Below are positions 8,280 to 17,570 of a DNA stretch of 64,000 nucleotides, one piece after another. The stretch's first letter is position 1. Each line of letters begins with the position of its first letter. The stretch is from the NCBI RefSeq assembly GCF_900109925.1, contig NZ_FOBW01000016.1, forward strand, positions 1 to 64,000, read 5' to 3'. The stretch comes from Mesobacillus persicus (lineage in GTDB: Bacteria; Bacillota; Bacilli; Bacillales; Cytobacillaceae). The position numbers were made by a program, and so were the translations under genes. Under the pieces are notes generated by a model, which did no database searches, was not told the DNA's origin, and worked only from the letters and a program-made list of their open reading frames with translations.

Positions 8280-9428
8280 TTACACTGTCGTTTTTTCTCG
8301 CATTCCATCAATCAAGACTTCTACTACTTCTTTACGGCTGAAGGTTGAAGGTGGTAGTTCTCCTGCACGCAGCAATTCTCTAACCTTTGTGCCCGATAAA
8401 ATCACGCGATCTTCCTTGCCATGTGGGCAAGTTTTATCTGAAGCCATTCCTTCACATTTAGTGCAATAGAAGCTATGTTCAAAAAATAATGGTTTAATTC
8501 CAAGCTCCGCTTCTGTAAAGTTACTAAAAATATGCTGAGCATCATAAGTTCCGTAGTAGTCACCAACCCCAGCATGATCGCGGCCAACAATGAAATGCGT
8601 GCAACCAAAGTTCTTACGTGCAATCGCATGGAAAATGGCTTCCCTAGGTCCTGCATAACGCATGGCTGCTGGGTACACTCCTAGTTGAACGCGCTCTTTT
8701 GGATAATAATTATCTAATAGCACACGATAGCTTTTTAATCGAACATCGGCAGGGATATCATCTGACTTTGTTTCACCAACAAGAGGGTTAACAAAAAGAC
8801 CATCGACCGTCTCAAGTGCGGCTTTTTGAATATATTCATGCGCACGGTGAATCGGATTTCTTGTTTGGAAACCGACAACTGTTTTCCAGCCCTTCTCCTC
8901 AAATAACGCGCGCGTTTCTTTCGGCTCAAGCCACACATCTCCGAAAACGCCTTTTTCTGGTTTTTTAACAAGAGTAACTTCTCCTGCTACATAAACAGAT
9001 CCTCTTTCAAATAGGCGCTTAACACCTGGATGCGCGACTTCTTCTGTTTTATACACTTCACGTGCTTCTTTCTTTAAATCTGGTTCGAACCATTCAGAAA
9101 CCTTAATGACCCCGTATACTTCATTTTCATAAGTTAATTTATATTCTTCCCCAACCTCAAGTGTTTCCGAAACCTCATTCGATACAGGAAGGGTAACGGG
9201 GATGGACCAAATCGTATTGTCACTTAAGCGCATGTCGCTAACAACTGATTCGTAGTCCGCTTTTCCTAGGAAGCCCGTTAATGGACTAAAAAGGCCGACT
9301 CCAATGAGCTCGAGGTCACTTAATGCAATCGCATCAATAGCAATCTCTTTCTCTATCTTTGTTACATCGTAAGTAGGATCAAATGCTTGAATAAGTTTTC
9401 CACCATGTGGTTTTGGTAATAATGACAT
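8280..9428 (-). CDS. sat: sulfate adenylyltransferase (ATP sulfurylase)
   Basis: The first step of sulfate activation: ATP plus sulfate to APS and pyrophosphate. The 382-aa product shows the bacterial/archaeal Sat motifs [15 protein letters not shown] (QTRNP and HRAH), GRDHAGVG and a zinc-type cysteine cluster near [10 protein letters not shown] and CPHGK. A TTG two codons upstream is also open, but the ATG at 9428 has AAAGG at proper distance. It is flanked by cysP and cysC on the same strand. Confidence 0.95.
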   Translation of the reverse strand: MSLLPKPHGGKLIQAFDPTYDVTKIEKEIAIDAIALSDLELIGVGLFSPLTGFLGKADYESVVSDMRLSDNTIWSIPVTLPVSNEVSETLEVGEEYKLTYENEVYGVIKVSEWFEPDLKKEAREVYKTEEVAHPGVKRLFERGSVYVAGEVTLVKKPEKGVFGDVWLEPKETRALFEEKGWKTVVGFQTRNPIHRAHEYIQKAALETVDGLFVNPLVGETKSDDIPADVRLKSYRVLLDNYYPKERVQLGVYPAAMRYAGPREAIFHAIARKNFGCTHFIVGRDHAGVGDYYGTYDAQHIFSNFTEAELGIKPLFFEHSFYCTKCEGMASDKTCPHGKEDRVILSGTKVRELLRAGELPPSTFSRKEVVEVLIDGMREKTTV

Positions 9429-9465
9429 GTACAATCAACCTTTCTTAACGGGTTTATAGTATTTG

Positions 9466-10524
9466 TTAATCTATTTCAGTGATTGGCACCTCTGAGTTTG
9501 GTCGCTTCATTAGAAACAACACACCAAAGACGGAAATCAATACGCCAATCATGGCTATCACTGGATATATATTTTTCTCAATTAAAAGTTGAATAAGCGT
9601 ATACGAAAGGACCATCGACAGGACAGGCGAAACTACCCATACCGTCAGAAGCTTTACTACAATATCCTTTTTTAACACGGATTTTCCTTGCTTTACAAAG
9701 CCAATTCCAATAATCGAAGATGTGGTAATTTGTGTTAATGGAACGGGAATTCCAAATAATGAGGCAACAGTGACAATACCTGCCCCAGTTCCGGAAATCA
9801 CACAACCTTCTTCTAATTTCAAAGTTGTGATCTTTTTCCCATTCGTTTCTAGAACTCGATAACCAAGTAAAATAGCACCAAGCCCTACAAACAACCCACC
9901 CCAGAGTATGCCACTCTCTGTTGACATGATTCCTGCACCGACTAATGGACCGACGGCATTGGCTACATTATTCATTCCTGCTGCAAAGGCTTCAAACAGG
10001 CCCATCACCACTACTAGAACAGATAAAATAGGCACTGCCTTTGGCAGCTCAAGCCAAGTTTTGACGATTTTATTTTTTAAAATAAACGTCGCGAGAATCG
10101 CAAGTAAGAAGGCAACAATAGGTGTTAGCAACCAAAAAAGCATAATCCATAGCAGCTTTCCGGCGAAAAGAGACTGATAGACAATCCCTACCCCCACCAC
10201 GGAACCGACTGCGACTTCACTCGTCGAGAGTGGAATCCCAAAGAAATTGGCCAAAAATAAAGATAAAGCAGCCGCAGCTAGAACAATTAAAGCGACTTGT
10301 GTTGTAAACGTGGAACTTGGAACAATTCCACTTCCGATTGTCCTTACGACTTCCCCGCCACCTAGCCAAGCGCCAAGGAAAACAGCAATGGCACATAAAA
10401 ATAACGCCATCCGTTTTTTCACTACACCTGATCCATAAGCGATTCCCATCGAAGCTGCTGCACCACTGGCACCAATATTTACGGCAAAAAACAATCCAAT
10501 TGCTACTGCGATGATGGTCAGCAT
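9466..10524 (-). CDS. cysP: sulfate permease CysP (PiT family)
   Basis: A 352-aa integral membrane protein of the inorganic phosphate transporter (PiT) family. The duplicated PiT signature is visible (NIGASGAAASMG near the N-terminus and GMNNVANAVGP in the middle). In Bacillus subtilis the family member located between cysH and sat is the sulfate importer CysP, and the same order is kept here, so sulfate rather than phosphate is the likely substrate. It starts at an ATG behind AAGGAGGGG, 48 nt after cysH. Confidence 0.9.
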   Translation of the reverse strand: MLTIIAVAIGLFFAVNIGASGAAASMGIAYGSGVVKKRMALFLCAIAVFLGAWLGGGEVVRTIGSGIVPSSTFTTQVALIVLAAAALSLFLANFFGIPLSTSEVAVGSVVGVGIVYQSLFAGKLLWIMLFWLLTPIVAFLLAILATFILKNKIVKTWLELPKAVPILSVLVVVMGLFEAFAAGMNNVANAVGPLVGAGIMSTESGILWGGLFVGLGAILLGYRVLETNGKKITTLKLEEGCVISGTGAGIVTVASLFGIPVPLTQITTSSIIGIGFVKQGKSVLKKDIVVKLLTVWVVSPVLSMVLSYTLIQLLIEKNIYPVIAMIGVLISVFGVLFLMKRPNSEVPITEID

Positions 10525-10572
10525 AGGAATCCCCTCCTTCTCCTAAGTGGCAGGTCAAACTCTAGTAACCTA

Positions 10573-11286
10573 TTAAGTGTGTAAGCCACATTCGGTTTTC
10601 CCACTTCCCGACCAACGGCCAGCGCGGGAATCTCCGTCAGCTCCAACCGCTTGTGTACAGGGAAAACATCCAATGCTCGGATAGTTTTGATCATGCAACT
10701 GGTTATAAGGAAGGTCTTTTTGCTTTATGTACTCCCATACCTCATCCCAAGTCCAATGAATCAGTGGGCAAAGTTTAATGTTTTTAAATTTATCATCTTT
10801 ATTAATAAACTCTGTATTTGCTCTTGTTGGAGATTGCTCTCTTCGGAGACCAGAGATCCAGGCTTGTTTTGATGTTAATGTTTCCCGTAAAGGAATGACT
10901 TTGCGAATTTCACAGCATTTGTTTGGGTCCCGCTTCCATAAAGCCGATCCGAACTGTTCTCGCTGCTCATCAAGCGTAAGCTCAGGCTTTTTCTTCTCAA
11001 TTCGAAGGGTTGGAAACCGTTCTTCGATTTTCTGAATCACATCATACGTCTCTGGAAAATGGAGATCCGTATCAAGGAAAACGATATGAGCATCTGGTTT
11101 TACTTGATAAATTAAATCAATAAGTACAATTGCTTCTGCACCAAAGCTTGAGGCATACACAATTTGTTGTTCAGGATAAACACGGTACGCCCATTCTAGT
11201 AACCCTCGAGCGCCTTTTGTTTTATCCCCAATCGGAAATGTGTCTGAGATTGAAGACCACTCCTCATAAGTAACAGCATTGCTCAT
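10573..11286 (-). CDS. cysH: phosphoadenylyl/adenylylsulfate reductase
   Basis: A 237-aa thioredoxin-dependent reductase giving sulfite. The PP-loop-like SSFGAEAIVLIDL is near residue 45. The cluster-type cysteines are present: NKCCEIRKV, GCFPCT and the C-terminal ECGLH, which carries the catalytic Cys. The paired CC and C..C motifs indicate a [4Fe-4S] enzyme able to use APS (and PAPS), as in Bacillus. The frame is open 25 codons further, but the ATG at 11286 has AAAGGTGG at 9 nt and fits the family. It is the first gene of the sulfate operon; I see no S-box in front of it. Confidence 0.94.
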   Translation of the reverse strand: MSNAVTYEEWSSISDTFPIGDKTKGARGLLEWAYRVYPEQQIVYASSFGAEAIVLIDLIYQVKPDAHIVFLDTDLHFPETYDVIQKIEERFPTLRIEKKKPELTLDEQREQFGSALWKRDPNKCCEIRKVIPLRETLTSKQAWISGLRREQSPTRANTEFINKDDKFKNIKLCPLIHWTWDEVWEYIKQKDLPYNQLHDQNYPSIGCFPCTQAVGADGDSRAGRWSGSGKTECGLHT

Positions 11287-11313
11287 GTTTTTAATCCACC
11301 TTTCATTTAAAGA

Positions 11314-11482
11314 GGCTCTTTTCTTTTGGAGCCTATACGAAACTTTATAGCTATGTTTCATTGAAAAATAGCATTCGTTTTATCAGAAAAGAGCTAGCAA
11401 ACCTTAATTTTAAGCCTAGCTAACAGCTTCCTCTGCGTTAATCGCTTTAGGATTTTAACAACAAGTTTTACAAAAACAGCCT
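11314..11482 (-). repeat. dispersed MITE-like repeat, copy 1 (reverse)
   Basis: This intergenic stretch is homologous, in reverse orientation, to 16835-17012 and to 20737-20918 (same orientation as this copy). Shared blocks include TTGTTGTTAAAA, CTAAAGC, TTAACGC, AGCTCTTTTCTGA and a terminal AAAAGAGCC. The ends GGCT(C/G)TTTT and AAAAGAGCC are inverted repeats. It lies between the yezD terminator and cysH and probably contributes the cysH leader. Confidence 0.7.
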
Positions 11483-11484
11483 TT

Positions 11485-11520
11485 AAAAAAGGCGGTCCTC
11501 ACCCGAAGGTAAAGACCGCC
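11485..11520 (-). terminator. terminator after yezD
   Basis: On the minus strand GGCGGTC and GACCGCC pair as a 7-bp stem, followed by TTTTTT. It lies 14 nt past the yezD stop and upstream of cysH. Confidence 0.8.
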
Positions 11521-11534
11521 TCTAGTTTGTCTAG

Positions 11535-11690
11535 TCAGCGTGTTTTATTTGATTGAAGACGAACCTTTTCGCTCTTCTCAATTTGGACTACTTTCCCATC
11601 TTGAATCACCAAGGTAATCGATCCGAAATTGACATTTTGAAGCATTTTTTCTACATGCTGAGACACTTCTTGCCATTCCGACGGTTTCAG
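11535..11690 (-). CDS. yezD: YezD family small protein, CTG start
   Basis: A 51-aa protein matching the YezD/DUF2292 family: SEWQEVSQHVEKMLQNV, then FGSITLVIQDGKVVQIEKSE. Function is unknown; relatives often sit beside sulfur-assimilation genes, as here next to cysH. The frame is open up to 11843, but a sigma-A promoter (11744-11771) lies inside that extension, so translation must begin after it. Downstream of the promoter there is no ATG, GTG or TTG in frame before the conserved domain. A strong GGGAGGGGG site is followed 9 nt later by CTG at 11690, which I take as the start. Confidence 0.65.
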   Translation of the reverse strand: MKPSEWQEVSQHVEKMLQNVNFGSITLVIQDGKVVQIEKSEKVRLQSNKTR

Positions 11691-11742
11691 TTTAGTTCGC
11701 CCCCTCCCTGATGTTTTTTGAATTATTGCTTTCGTTAAAATT

Positions 11743-11771
11743 AATCCTACCATACGCATAGGATTTGTCAA
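11743..11771 (-). promoter_or_regulatory. sigma-A promoter and overlapping inverted repeat for yezD
   Basis: On the minus strand TTGACA, 16 nt and TAGGAT form a good sigma-A promoter. Between and over its elements lies the perfect inverted repeat AATCCTA-N9-TAGGATT (11743-11765), well placed for a repressor. CymR, the cysteine regulator, would be a natural candidate, but I cannot match its consensus with confidence. Confidence 0.65.
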
Positions 11772-11905
11772 TATTATTAGCGTAAATTTTGTAAAAATTG
11801 ATAATTTGCACATGTCTATTAACGGCAATGCTGTATCAAACAAGTATTGGGGTTTTTGCAGTTCATATTATTGCAGGAAAATGAACAGATATTTAAGACA
11901 GCAAA

Positions 11906-11939
11906 CAAAAAAACGAAAAGCCCTAACTAGCTTTCCGTT
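11906..11939 (-). terminator. terminator of the PHP phosphatase gene
   Basis: AACGGAAAGC and GCTTTTCGTT pair with one G-U, followed on the minus strand by a run of T. It lies about 50 nt past the stop at 11986. Confidence 0.7.
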
Positions 11940-11985
11940 CACTTTGACCTGCTATAGTAAGTCAGGCGAGTTTATGTGCACTTTT

Positions 11986-12813
11986 TTACAATGGCACGCT
12001 CACTCGCTCTTTTTGTCTAAAATAACACCATTCTTTAAAGCCGATTTCTTTTAGGCGTTTCGCTACTAAGTCAAACTCATCGCCGACTCTTTCTGGGTCA
12101 TGCGCATCTGATCCAAATGTGACCTTTACTCCATGATGATTGGCAAGCTCAAGGATTTCATCTGTTGGATACCAGCCACCGACGTATTTCGTTTTTCCTG
12201 ATGTATTGATTTCAATTGCTAAGCCATACTCTCCTACAACCTTTAACGTATGTTCTACAGCCTCGGTTTCAATTTTAGAGAATTCAGGATAAAATCCCTT
12301 CATCGCATCAATATGTCCAAGGATTTGGTACATCCCACTTCGCGCTGAATGTTCAATCAATCGATAATAGGTCTCTTTCGTTTTAACCTTTTGCTGTTCC
12401 GACATCCCTTTCCAGCGGTTTTTATTAAAGATGCTAACTCCCTCTACTTGATGAACCGACCCAATAATGTAATCAAACGGATAACGATCAAAATAAGTCC
12501 GGTAATGTTCAACGTGTTCTGGAAAGAAATCCGATTCGATTCCCAGTAACACTTCAATTTTTCCGCGATACTCTTCCTTTAACGCTTGCACTTCTTTCAC
12601 ATATTCAGGAAACTCACTTTTTCCCATCGCTATTTTGGGAAATGCCTGGTCTTTATCATAAGAGAAATACGGTGTATGATCAGCAATCCCAATCACCTGT
12701 AATCCGTTAGCAATCGCAGCCTCTATATAATCTCGAATTGACCCGCGAGCATGTCCGCAGCGCTCATGATGCGTATGTAAATCAAATTTAATCTCCCCTT
12801 TATGTTGCGTCAT
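11986..12813 (-). CDS. histidinol-phosphatase, PHP family (HisJ/YtvP-like)
   Basis: A 275-aa member of the polymerase-and-histidinol-phosphatase family of metal-dependent phosphatases. The metal-binding motifs are present: DLHTHHERCGHA near the N-terminus, GIADHTPY, GIESDFF, GSVHQVEG, LGHIDAMK and the C-terminal TFGSDAHDPERVG. The HisK/HisJ-type arrangement supports histidinol phosphate as substrate, but the gene is not near his genes, so another sugar or polyol phosphate is possible. The ATG at 12813 has GGAGG upstream; an in-frame ATG six codons earlier overlaps that site. Confidence 0.85.
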   Translation of the reverse strand: MTQHKGEIKFDLHTHHERCGHARGSIRDYIEAAIANGLQVIGIADHTPYFSYDKDQAFPKIAMGKSEFPEYVKEVQALKEEYRGKIEVLLGIESDFFPEHVEHYRTYFDRYPFDYIIGSVHQVEGVSIFNKNRWKGMSEQQKVKTKETYYRLIEHSARSGMYQILGHIDAMKGFYPEFSKIETEAVEHTLKVVGEYGLAIEINTSGKTKYVGGWYPTDEILELANHHGVKVTFGSDAHDPERVGDEFDLVAKRLKEIGFKEWCYFRQKERVSVPL

Positions 12814-12880
12814 TACAACACCTCCATTCAACTATCCTTTTTCAATTATCTCCTATAAGAACCGCTTAAATTCACAAAGA

Positions 12881-12918
12881 AAAAAACCTGGATGGTGCCA
12901 GGCACCACCCAGGTTTTT
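12881..12918. repeat. GGTGCC palindrome R1, serving as fhs terminator
   Basis: CCTGG..GGTGCC and GGCACC..CCAGG form a hairpin around a central A, flanked by A- and T-tracts. It is one of nine related hairpins in the window. It lies 6 nt past the fhs stop and has the form of an intrinsic terminator on both strands. Confidence 0.85.
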
Positions 12919-12923
12919 TCCAT

Positions 12924-14594
12924 TTATGAAAGTCCAATGATTTCTCCGTCTTCATTTATATCCATTCCGTTTGCAGCTGGTGTTTTCGGAAGACCAGGCA
13001 TGGTCATGATATCACCTGTTAAGGCGACAATGAAACCAGCTCCAGCGGAAACCTTTACTTCTCTTACTGTTAAAGTAAATCCAGTAGGAGCCCCTAGTAA
13101 GGAAGGATTATCTGAGAAAGAGTATTGGGTTTTAGCCATACAAATCGGCATTTTATCAAGCCCTAGTGTGGCAAGTTCTCCGATCTGCTTGCGTGCTGCC
13201 GAAGTAAATTCTACCCGTTGGGCACGGTAAATTTCCGTAGCAATTGTAGTGATTTTCTCTTCGATGGAACCTTCAACATCATAGAGTGGAGCGTAATTTG
13301 ATGTTTGCGTTTCACAAATCTCCACGACTTTGTGAGCAAGTTCTACTGCCCCTTCTCCGCCCTTAGTAAAGACTTCTGCAAGAACAACCTCTACTCCTTT
13401 GGCTGCGCATTTATCTTTTAATAATTGAATTTCTGCTTCTGTATCCGTGGGAAACTTATTGATTGCGACCACGGCAGGGACACCAAATTTATGAACATTT
13501 TCAAGGTGCCTCTCGAGATTTACCATACCAGCCTCAAGTGCCGCTAGATTCTCATGGGCCAATTCGTTCTTTGGAACCCCACCATTCATCTTCAATGCAC
13601 GGATGGTCGCAACAAGCACGGTTGCATCAGGCTTTAATTCCGCATCTCTACATTTAATATTAAAAAACTTCTCGGCACCTAGGTCTGCACCAAAGCCAGC
13701 TTCCGTTACAACATAGTCAGAAAGTTTCAGAGCAATTTTTGTCGCCATCACCGAATTACACCCATGGGCAATATTCGCGAATGGACCGCCGTGAATAAAG
13801 GCAGGCGTGTTTTCAATTGTCTGAACTAGATTTGGCATAATTGCATCTTTTAACAATAATGCCATCGCTCCAGTTGCTTGTAAATCACCAGCTGTAACCG
13901 CTTGTCCATTTTTGTTATAGCCAACAACCATTCTCGCAAGTCGTGCTTTAAGATCTGCCAAACTGGTTGAGAGACATAAGATCGCCATGATTTCGGAGGC
14001 AACCGTAATATCAAAGCCACTTTGACGAACAAAACCATCCATTCGACCGCCCAAGCCAATAATGACATTTCTTAGTGCACGGTCGTTCATATCAAGCACT
14101 CTTTTCCACACAATTCGCTTAGGGTCAATATTTAGTGCATTTCCTTGATGGATATGGTTGTCTAGTATCGCCGCTAATAAATTATGTGCGGATGTAATCG
14201 CATGGAAATCCCCGGTGAAATGAAGGTTGATATCCTCCATCGGGACAACCTGGGCATACCCGCCACCAGCTGCTCCACCTTTGATTCCGAACACAGGTCC
14301 CAAAGAAGGCTCCCTTAATGCAGTAATCGTTTTTCTACCTATTTTATTTAAGCCCATGGAAAGGCCAACATTGGTTGTGGTTTTTCCCTCTCCTGCAGGG
14401 GTAGGATTAATCGCAGTGACTAGAATAAGTTTTGCGTCTGGTCGTTCTTCAAGTCGATCAAGCACGTCTAATGAAACTTTTGCTTTATACCTTCCATAAG
14501 GCTCTAGTTCATGTTCATTTATCCCAAGATAATCGGCAATTTCTTTAATCGGAACCATTTTTGCTTCTTGTGCAATTTGAACATCTGTTTTCAT
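12924..14594 (-). CDS. fhs: formate--tetrahydrofolate ligase
   Basis: This 556-aa enzyme makes 10-formyl-tetrahydrofolate from formate, ATP and THF, feeding one-carbon metabolism. The ATP-binding loop [11 protein letters not shown] lies at about 65-75; [18 protein letters not shown] and [10 protein letters not shown] are typical family blocks, and the length is exactly that of the family. It is monocistronic, with a palindromic terminator directly behind. A GTG one codon earlier (14597) is equally open. Together with the formate channel and the FdhF/YdeP-type oxidoreductase in this window it fits an organism that handles formate. Confidence 0.96.
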   Translation of the reverse strand: MKTDVQIAQEAKMVPIKEIADYLGINEHELEPYGRYKAKVSLDVLDRLEERPDAKLILVTAINPTPAGEGKTTTNVGLSMGLNKIGRKTITALREPSLGPVFGIKGGAAGGGYAQVVPMEDINLHFTGDFHAITSAHNLLAAILDNHIHQGNALNIDPKRIVWKRVLDMNDRALRNVIIGLGGRMDGFVRQSGFDITVASEIMAILCLSTSLADLKARLARMVVGYNKNGQAVTAGDLQATGAMALLLKDAIMPNLVQTIENTPAFIHGGPFANIAHGCNSVMATKIALKLSDYVVTEAGFGADLGAEKFFNIKCRDAELKPDATVLVATIRALKMNGGVPKNELAHENLAALEAGMVNLERHLENVHKFGVPAVVAINKFPTDTEAEIQLLKDKCAAKGVEVVLAEVFTKGGEGAVELAHKVVEICETQTSNYAPLYDVEGSIEEKITTIATEIYRAQRVEFTSAARKQIGELATLGLDKMPICMAKTQYSFSDNPSLLGAPTGFTLTVREVKVSAGAGFIVALTGDIMTMPGLPKTPAANGMDINEDGEIIGLS

Positions 14595-14682
14595 CACTTG
14601 ACCCTCTCCCGTATGTATTCTCTTCCACTTTGATTTTAACAGGTATAGGGATTATAGGCATTTAATTTTTGTAAAAAAACAA

Positions 14683-15795
14683 TTAAATCAACAATTCTGC
14701 AATAATTTCATGTGGTTCTTTTAAATGAAGGTTTGAATGGTAGTTCTCTACATGTTCTTGGTATTGATTCATCTCACTAAAATCATCGAGTACAGCGAAA
14801 AGTTGTTTATAGATATCTGATTGGTCTAATTTGTAAACCAAGCCCAATTCGGTCAGCTGCTGTTGGTTAATTTTTTCTTGTCCTGGTAAAGCATTATAGA
14901 TAAAGATAGGCTTTCGCTTGAATAGACATTCACTAACGGTTACCCCGCCCGGCTTTGTAACCATCGCATCTGCCTGATCATAGAGTCGATTCATTTCTTC
15001 TTTACAGTCGATATACGGTAGCGGAATAATATGAGGTTTTTGCATTGATTTTATCCTTGCGCAAAGCTGTTGATTTTTCCCACATAACACCTTGAATTGG
15101 ATGGGGTAAGGAGGTTCTGTCTCCGCGAGTTTTTGAATTAGATCCCATATCTCCCCTACACCTAAACTTCCTCCTGAGATTAAAACGTTATAGGCACCTT
15201 GTTTCGTCAGTGCTTGCGGTAGACGTTGTTTCCTAATCTTCGTGTGGATTGGAATACCAGTAATATAGATTTGTTCTGCTTTTACCCCTTTTTGGCATAA
15301 AAAGTGCTTCATCCGCATGGAAGGAACAAAGTGAAAATCAATTTGCTCTACTCCCCAGAAACGATGGATGAAGTAATCTGTATATACGTTTATGACGGGA
15401 GTTTTCAAGTCCCCGGTTTTTTTCATGTAATTTAACATATAAGCAGGCAACGCATGAGTACATACAATTAGTTCCGGTTCCGTTTTTTTTATTAGCTTTT
15501 TCATAAAAGATAGAAACAAGACTTCATATAGAATATACCGCTTGGTTTGCTCTGTATTTTTATAGACAGCATTCTTGTATATGGCATTATATAACCCAGG
15601 CAATGCATGAATCCAATTTAAATAAACATTTGAGACCAACTTTTCGATCCCACCATAACTGTACGATAGAATATCAATTTTCTCACAAATAATTTCGGGC
15701 CGAATTTGCTTAACCCCATCGATTAAGGCGGTAGCGGCTTGGTGGTGTCCTGATGGAATTTGCAGAAAAGGAAGAAATAATATTTTATTTTTCAT
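14683..15795 (-). CDS. MGDG synthase/UgtP-like glycosyltransferase (YkoN-like)
   Basis: A 370-aa GT-B glycosyltransferase of the diacylglycerol glucosyltransferase/MGDG synthase group. Visible motifs include the N-terminal SGHHQAATALIDG, GIPIHTKIR, the glycine loop ISGGSLGVGEIWDL and the nucleotide-binding TKPGGVTVSE. It probably transfers a sugar from a UDP-sugar to a membrane lipid at the cytoplasmic face. The neighbours 15936-16793 and 17022-17570 resemble Bacillus subtilis YkoQ and YkoP, and YkoN belongs to this transferase family, so the trio appears conserved although here the strands differ. GTG three codons upstream lies in the ribosome site. Confidence 0.8.
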   Translation of the reverse strand: MKNKILFLPFLQIPSGHHQAATALIDGVKQIRPEIICEKIDILSYSYGGIEKLVSNVYLNWIHALPGLYNAIYKNAVYKNTEQTKRYILYEVLFLSFMKKLIKKTEPELIVCTHALPAYMLNYMKKTGDLKTPVINVYTDYFIHRFWGVEQIDFHFVPSMRMKHFLCQKGVKAEQIYITGIPIHTKIRKQRLPQALTKQGAYNVLISGGSLGVGEIWDLIQKLAETEPPYPIQFKVLCGKNQQLCARIKSMQKPHIIPLPYIDCKEEMNRLYDQADAMVTKPGGVTVSECLFKRKPIFIYNALPGQEKINQQQLTELGLVYKLDQSDIYKQLFAVLDDFSEMNQYQEHVENYHSNLHLKEPHEIIAELLI

Positions 15796-15935
15796 CGGAA
15801 ACACCCCGCTTTCTTTTCAATTTTGGAGAATAATCAAGCTTGGATTGGAAATAACAGCCATGGGTAATATCCCAGCTATTTCATATTAAAAACATGAACG
15901 GTTTCCTGTATAATTTCCGTTATGGAAGGAGCTGA

Positions 15936-16793
15936 ATGCTTTTGACTATGATCTTTTGGTTACTAGTATTTGTTACTGTTTATTTTCTAATTAAAAAAGC
16001 CTATAAAAACACGACAGATATTACGATAAATGAATTAAAAGTAAATCATGACCTCTCTACCAATTCTAGTCCGTCGCTATCTATTCTCCAGCTATCTGAT
16101 TTGCATCTCGAAAATATCTCCATTACTCCTGAAGAACTATTTGAAAAAGTAAAACATAAGCCTATCGATCTAATTGCTATTACAGGTGATTTCCTAGATC
16201 GCAAGCGCACCATTCCAAAACTCATTCCTTATTTAAAAGTCCTAAACAAAATAGAAGCGAAATATGGCATATATGCCGTTTTAGGGAACCATGATTATGT
16301 TCTAAAAGGAACCAACCTTGATAAGCTTATTGATACACTTGAACAACATAACTGTAAAGTTTTGCGAAATGAAACAGAGATTATTAATGTCCATGGAAAC
16401 ATCGTAAACATTATTGGTATCGATGATTTTAGCACGAAGCGAAGCGACCTTGATTCCTCCTACAAAGGAATTCAATCAGGGACAAATCTTGTGTTAACGC
16501 ATGATCCTAACATCGTTTTACACATGAAAAACCACCATTTTGATTATTTGCTTTCTGGGCATTTTCATGGTGGCCAAATCTGTTACCCGAAAGCTTACCA
16601 TCTAGCGAAAATGGGTAAGCTTGCTCGCATGAATAAAATTAAAGGTTTCCACACTCAGGACGGAAAACCATATTATATTAGTGAAGGCCTTGGACAGACC
16701 GGTGTTAACATCCGTGTCGGCAGCCGACCGGAAATTACTTTCCACGAGTTAACTTTAGCAACTGCACAAGGCAAAAATCTTAAAGCGATGTAA
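15936..16793 (+). CDS. membrane-anchored metallophosphoesterase (YkoQ-like)
   Basis: A 285-aa calcineurin-like phosphoesterase. One N-terminal membrane helix (about 2-20) anchors the catalytic domain. The metal-ligand motifs are in order: LSDLHLENIS (D-x-H), TGDFLDRKR (G-D), VLGNHDYVLKG (GNHD), LTHDPN and SGHFHGGQ (G-H-x-H). The family includes enzymes that cut UDP-lipid or nucleotide substrates; the true substrate is unknown. It is divergent from the YkoN-like transferase, sharing a 140-nt control region. The first ATG, a TTG at 15942 or the ATG at 15948 could each be the start after AAGGAG. Confidence 0.85.
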   Translation: MLLTMIFWLLVFVTVYFLIKKAYKNTTDITINELKVNHDLSTNSSPSLSILQLSDLHLENISITPEELFEKVKHKPIDLIAITGDFLDRKRTIPKLIPYLKVLNKIEAKYGIYAVLGNHDYVLKGTNLDKLIDTLEQHNCKVLRNETEIINVHGNIVNIIGIDDFSTKRSDLDSSYKGIQSGTNLVLTHDPNIVLHMKNHHFDYLLSGHFHGGQICYPKAYHLAKMGKLARMNKIKGFHTQDGKPYYISEGLGQTGVNIRVGSRPEITFHELTLATAQGKNLKAM

Positions 16794-16820
16794 AAAGCTG
16801 CTGCTATCAGCAGCTTTTTT
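16792..16820 (+). terminator. terminator of the phosphoesterase gene
   Basis: AAAAAGCTGCTG, a 4-nt loop and CAGCAGCTTTTTT make a strong intrinsic terminator that overlaps the stop codon. Confidence 0.92.
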
Positions 16821-16834
16821 GTGTTTATAAGGCT

Positions 16835-17012
16835 GGCTCTTTTTCTTAAAGATGTTGTTAAAACCCAAAAGCCAATTATAACGTCGGACTAGTTAATTGG
16901 AGCGATTAAACTAAGTTTGCAACCTCTTTTCTCAGAAGCTAAGCTAATTTTCAATGTAACATAGCTACAAAGGCATTAGGTTCCGAAAACAACAAAGTTT
17001 GAGAAAACAGCC
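16835..17012 (+). repeat. dispersed MITE-like repeat, copy 2 (forward)
   Basis: This fills the gap between two convergent genes. It begins GGCTCTTTTTCTTAAAG and ends CAACAAAGTTTGAGAAAACA followed by GCC, the ends being inverted repeats of each other. It aligns over its length with the reverse complements of 11314-11482 and 20737-20918. No open reading frame is seen in it. Confidence 0.75.
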
Positions 17013-17021
17013 TTTTTTAAG

Positions 17022-17570
17022 TTAATCTCCGTACAATTTAGATAATGTTCTAGTCGACATCAACAAATAACTAGGCTGATGATGTTTTATTGTTTGACGG
17101 ATGGATTGCTGCTGATTACATAGGAGCTCGATTGGTAAAAAGGCGAGTGTTTTAAACCACTTGTAGATTGGATGGGTAATATCAATCACCTCAAAACCAA
17201 GTCTAGTACAGCCCTTATTCAACATCGTAATACCAATGATTCCTTTAATTTCCCTAGCGTGAGAATGTTGTTGAATGAAGGTTTCAACGTCAGGCAATGA
17301 CTTTTGGACGTACCGATAAATCATTTTCCCTCTGCGTAGCTCACTTTTTATATCCTTTAATTCTTTTAGTAATTTCACGTTATGAAGGTGAATCTTAACT
17401 AACAAATCGTCTCTGTTAATGTGGGTTCCATCTGAAAGAACCACATTTCTCCCTTTGTATTTCGTTAAGCGAATTCTTAGGATATTGTCTTCACGCAAAT
17501 AAGTTAATCTCGTGAAATAATAATAAATCGGGTCAATTAAACTCCAAATGGTTAGGAAAGAACTCCTCAT
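17022..17570 (-). CDS. YkoP-like protein of unknown function
   Basis: A 182-aa basic protein beginning MRSSFLTIWSLIDPIYYYFT and containing LTKYKGRNVVLSDGTHI and DLLVKIHLHNVKLL. I recognise the pattern of Bacillus YkoP, whose gene lies beside ykoN and ykoQ relatives, as here. Function is unknown; one hydrophobic N-terminal stretch could be membrane-associated. The frame opens 11 codons earlier, but only the ATG at 17570 has AAGGAG at 10 nt. Copy 2 of the dispersed repeat ends 10 nt past its stop. Confidence 0.7.
   Translation of the reverse strand: MRSSFLTIWSLIDPIYYYFTRLTYLREDNILRIRLTKYKGRNVVLSDGTHINRDDLLVKIHLHNVKLLKELKDIKSELRRGKMIYRYVQKSLPDVETFIQQHSHAREIKGIIGITMLNKGCTRLGFEVIDITHPIYKWFKTLAFLPIELLCNQQQSIRQTIKHHQPSYLLMSTRTLSKLYGD

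Noticed and set aside
10217-10558. 113-codon minus-strand frame overlapping cysP
   Set aside because: It is a shifted frame within the well-supported cysP coding region; composition is atypical.
11287-11534. S-box (SAM) riboswitch in front of cysH
   Set aside because: None of the conserved S-box blocks can be read on the minus strand; the region is instead a copy of the dispersed repeat plus the yezD terminator.
14227-14499. 90-codon + strand frame within fhs
   Set aside because: Antisense shadow of a strongly conserved gene.
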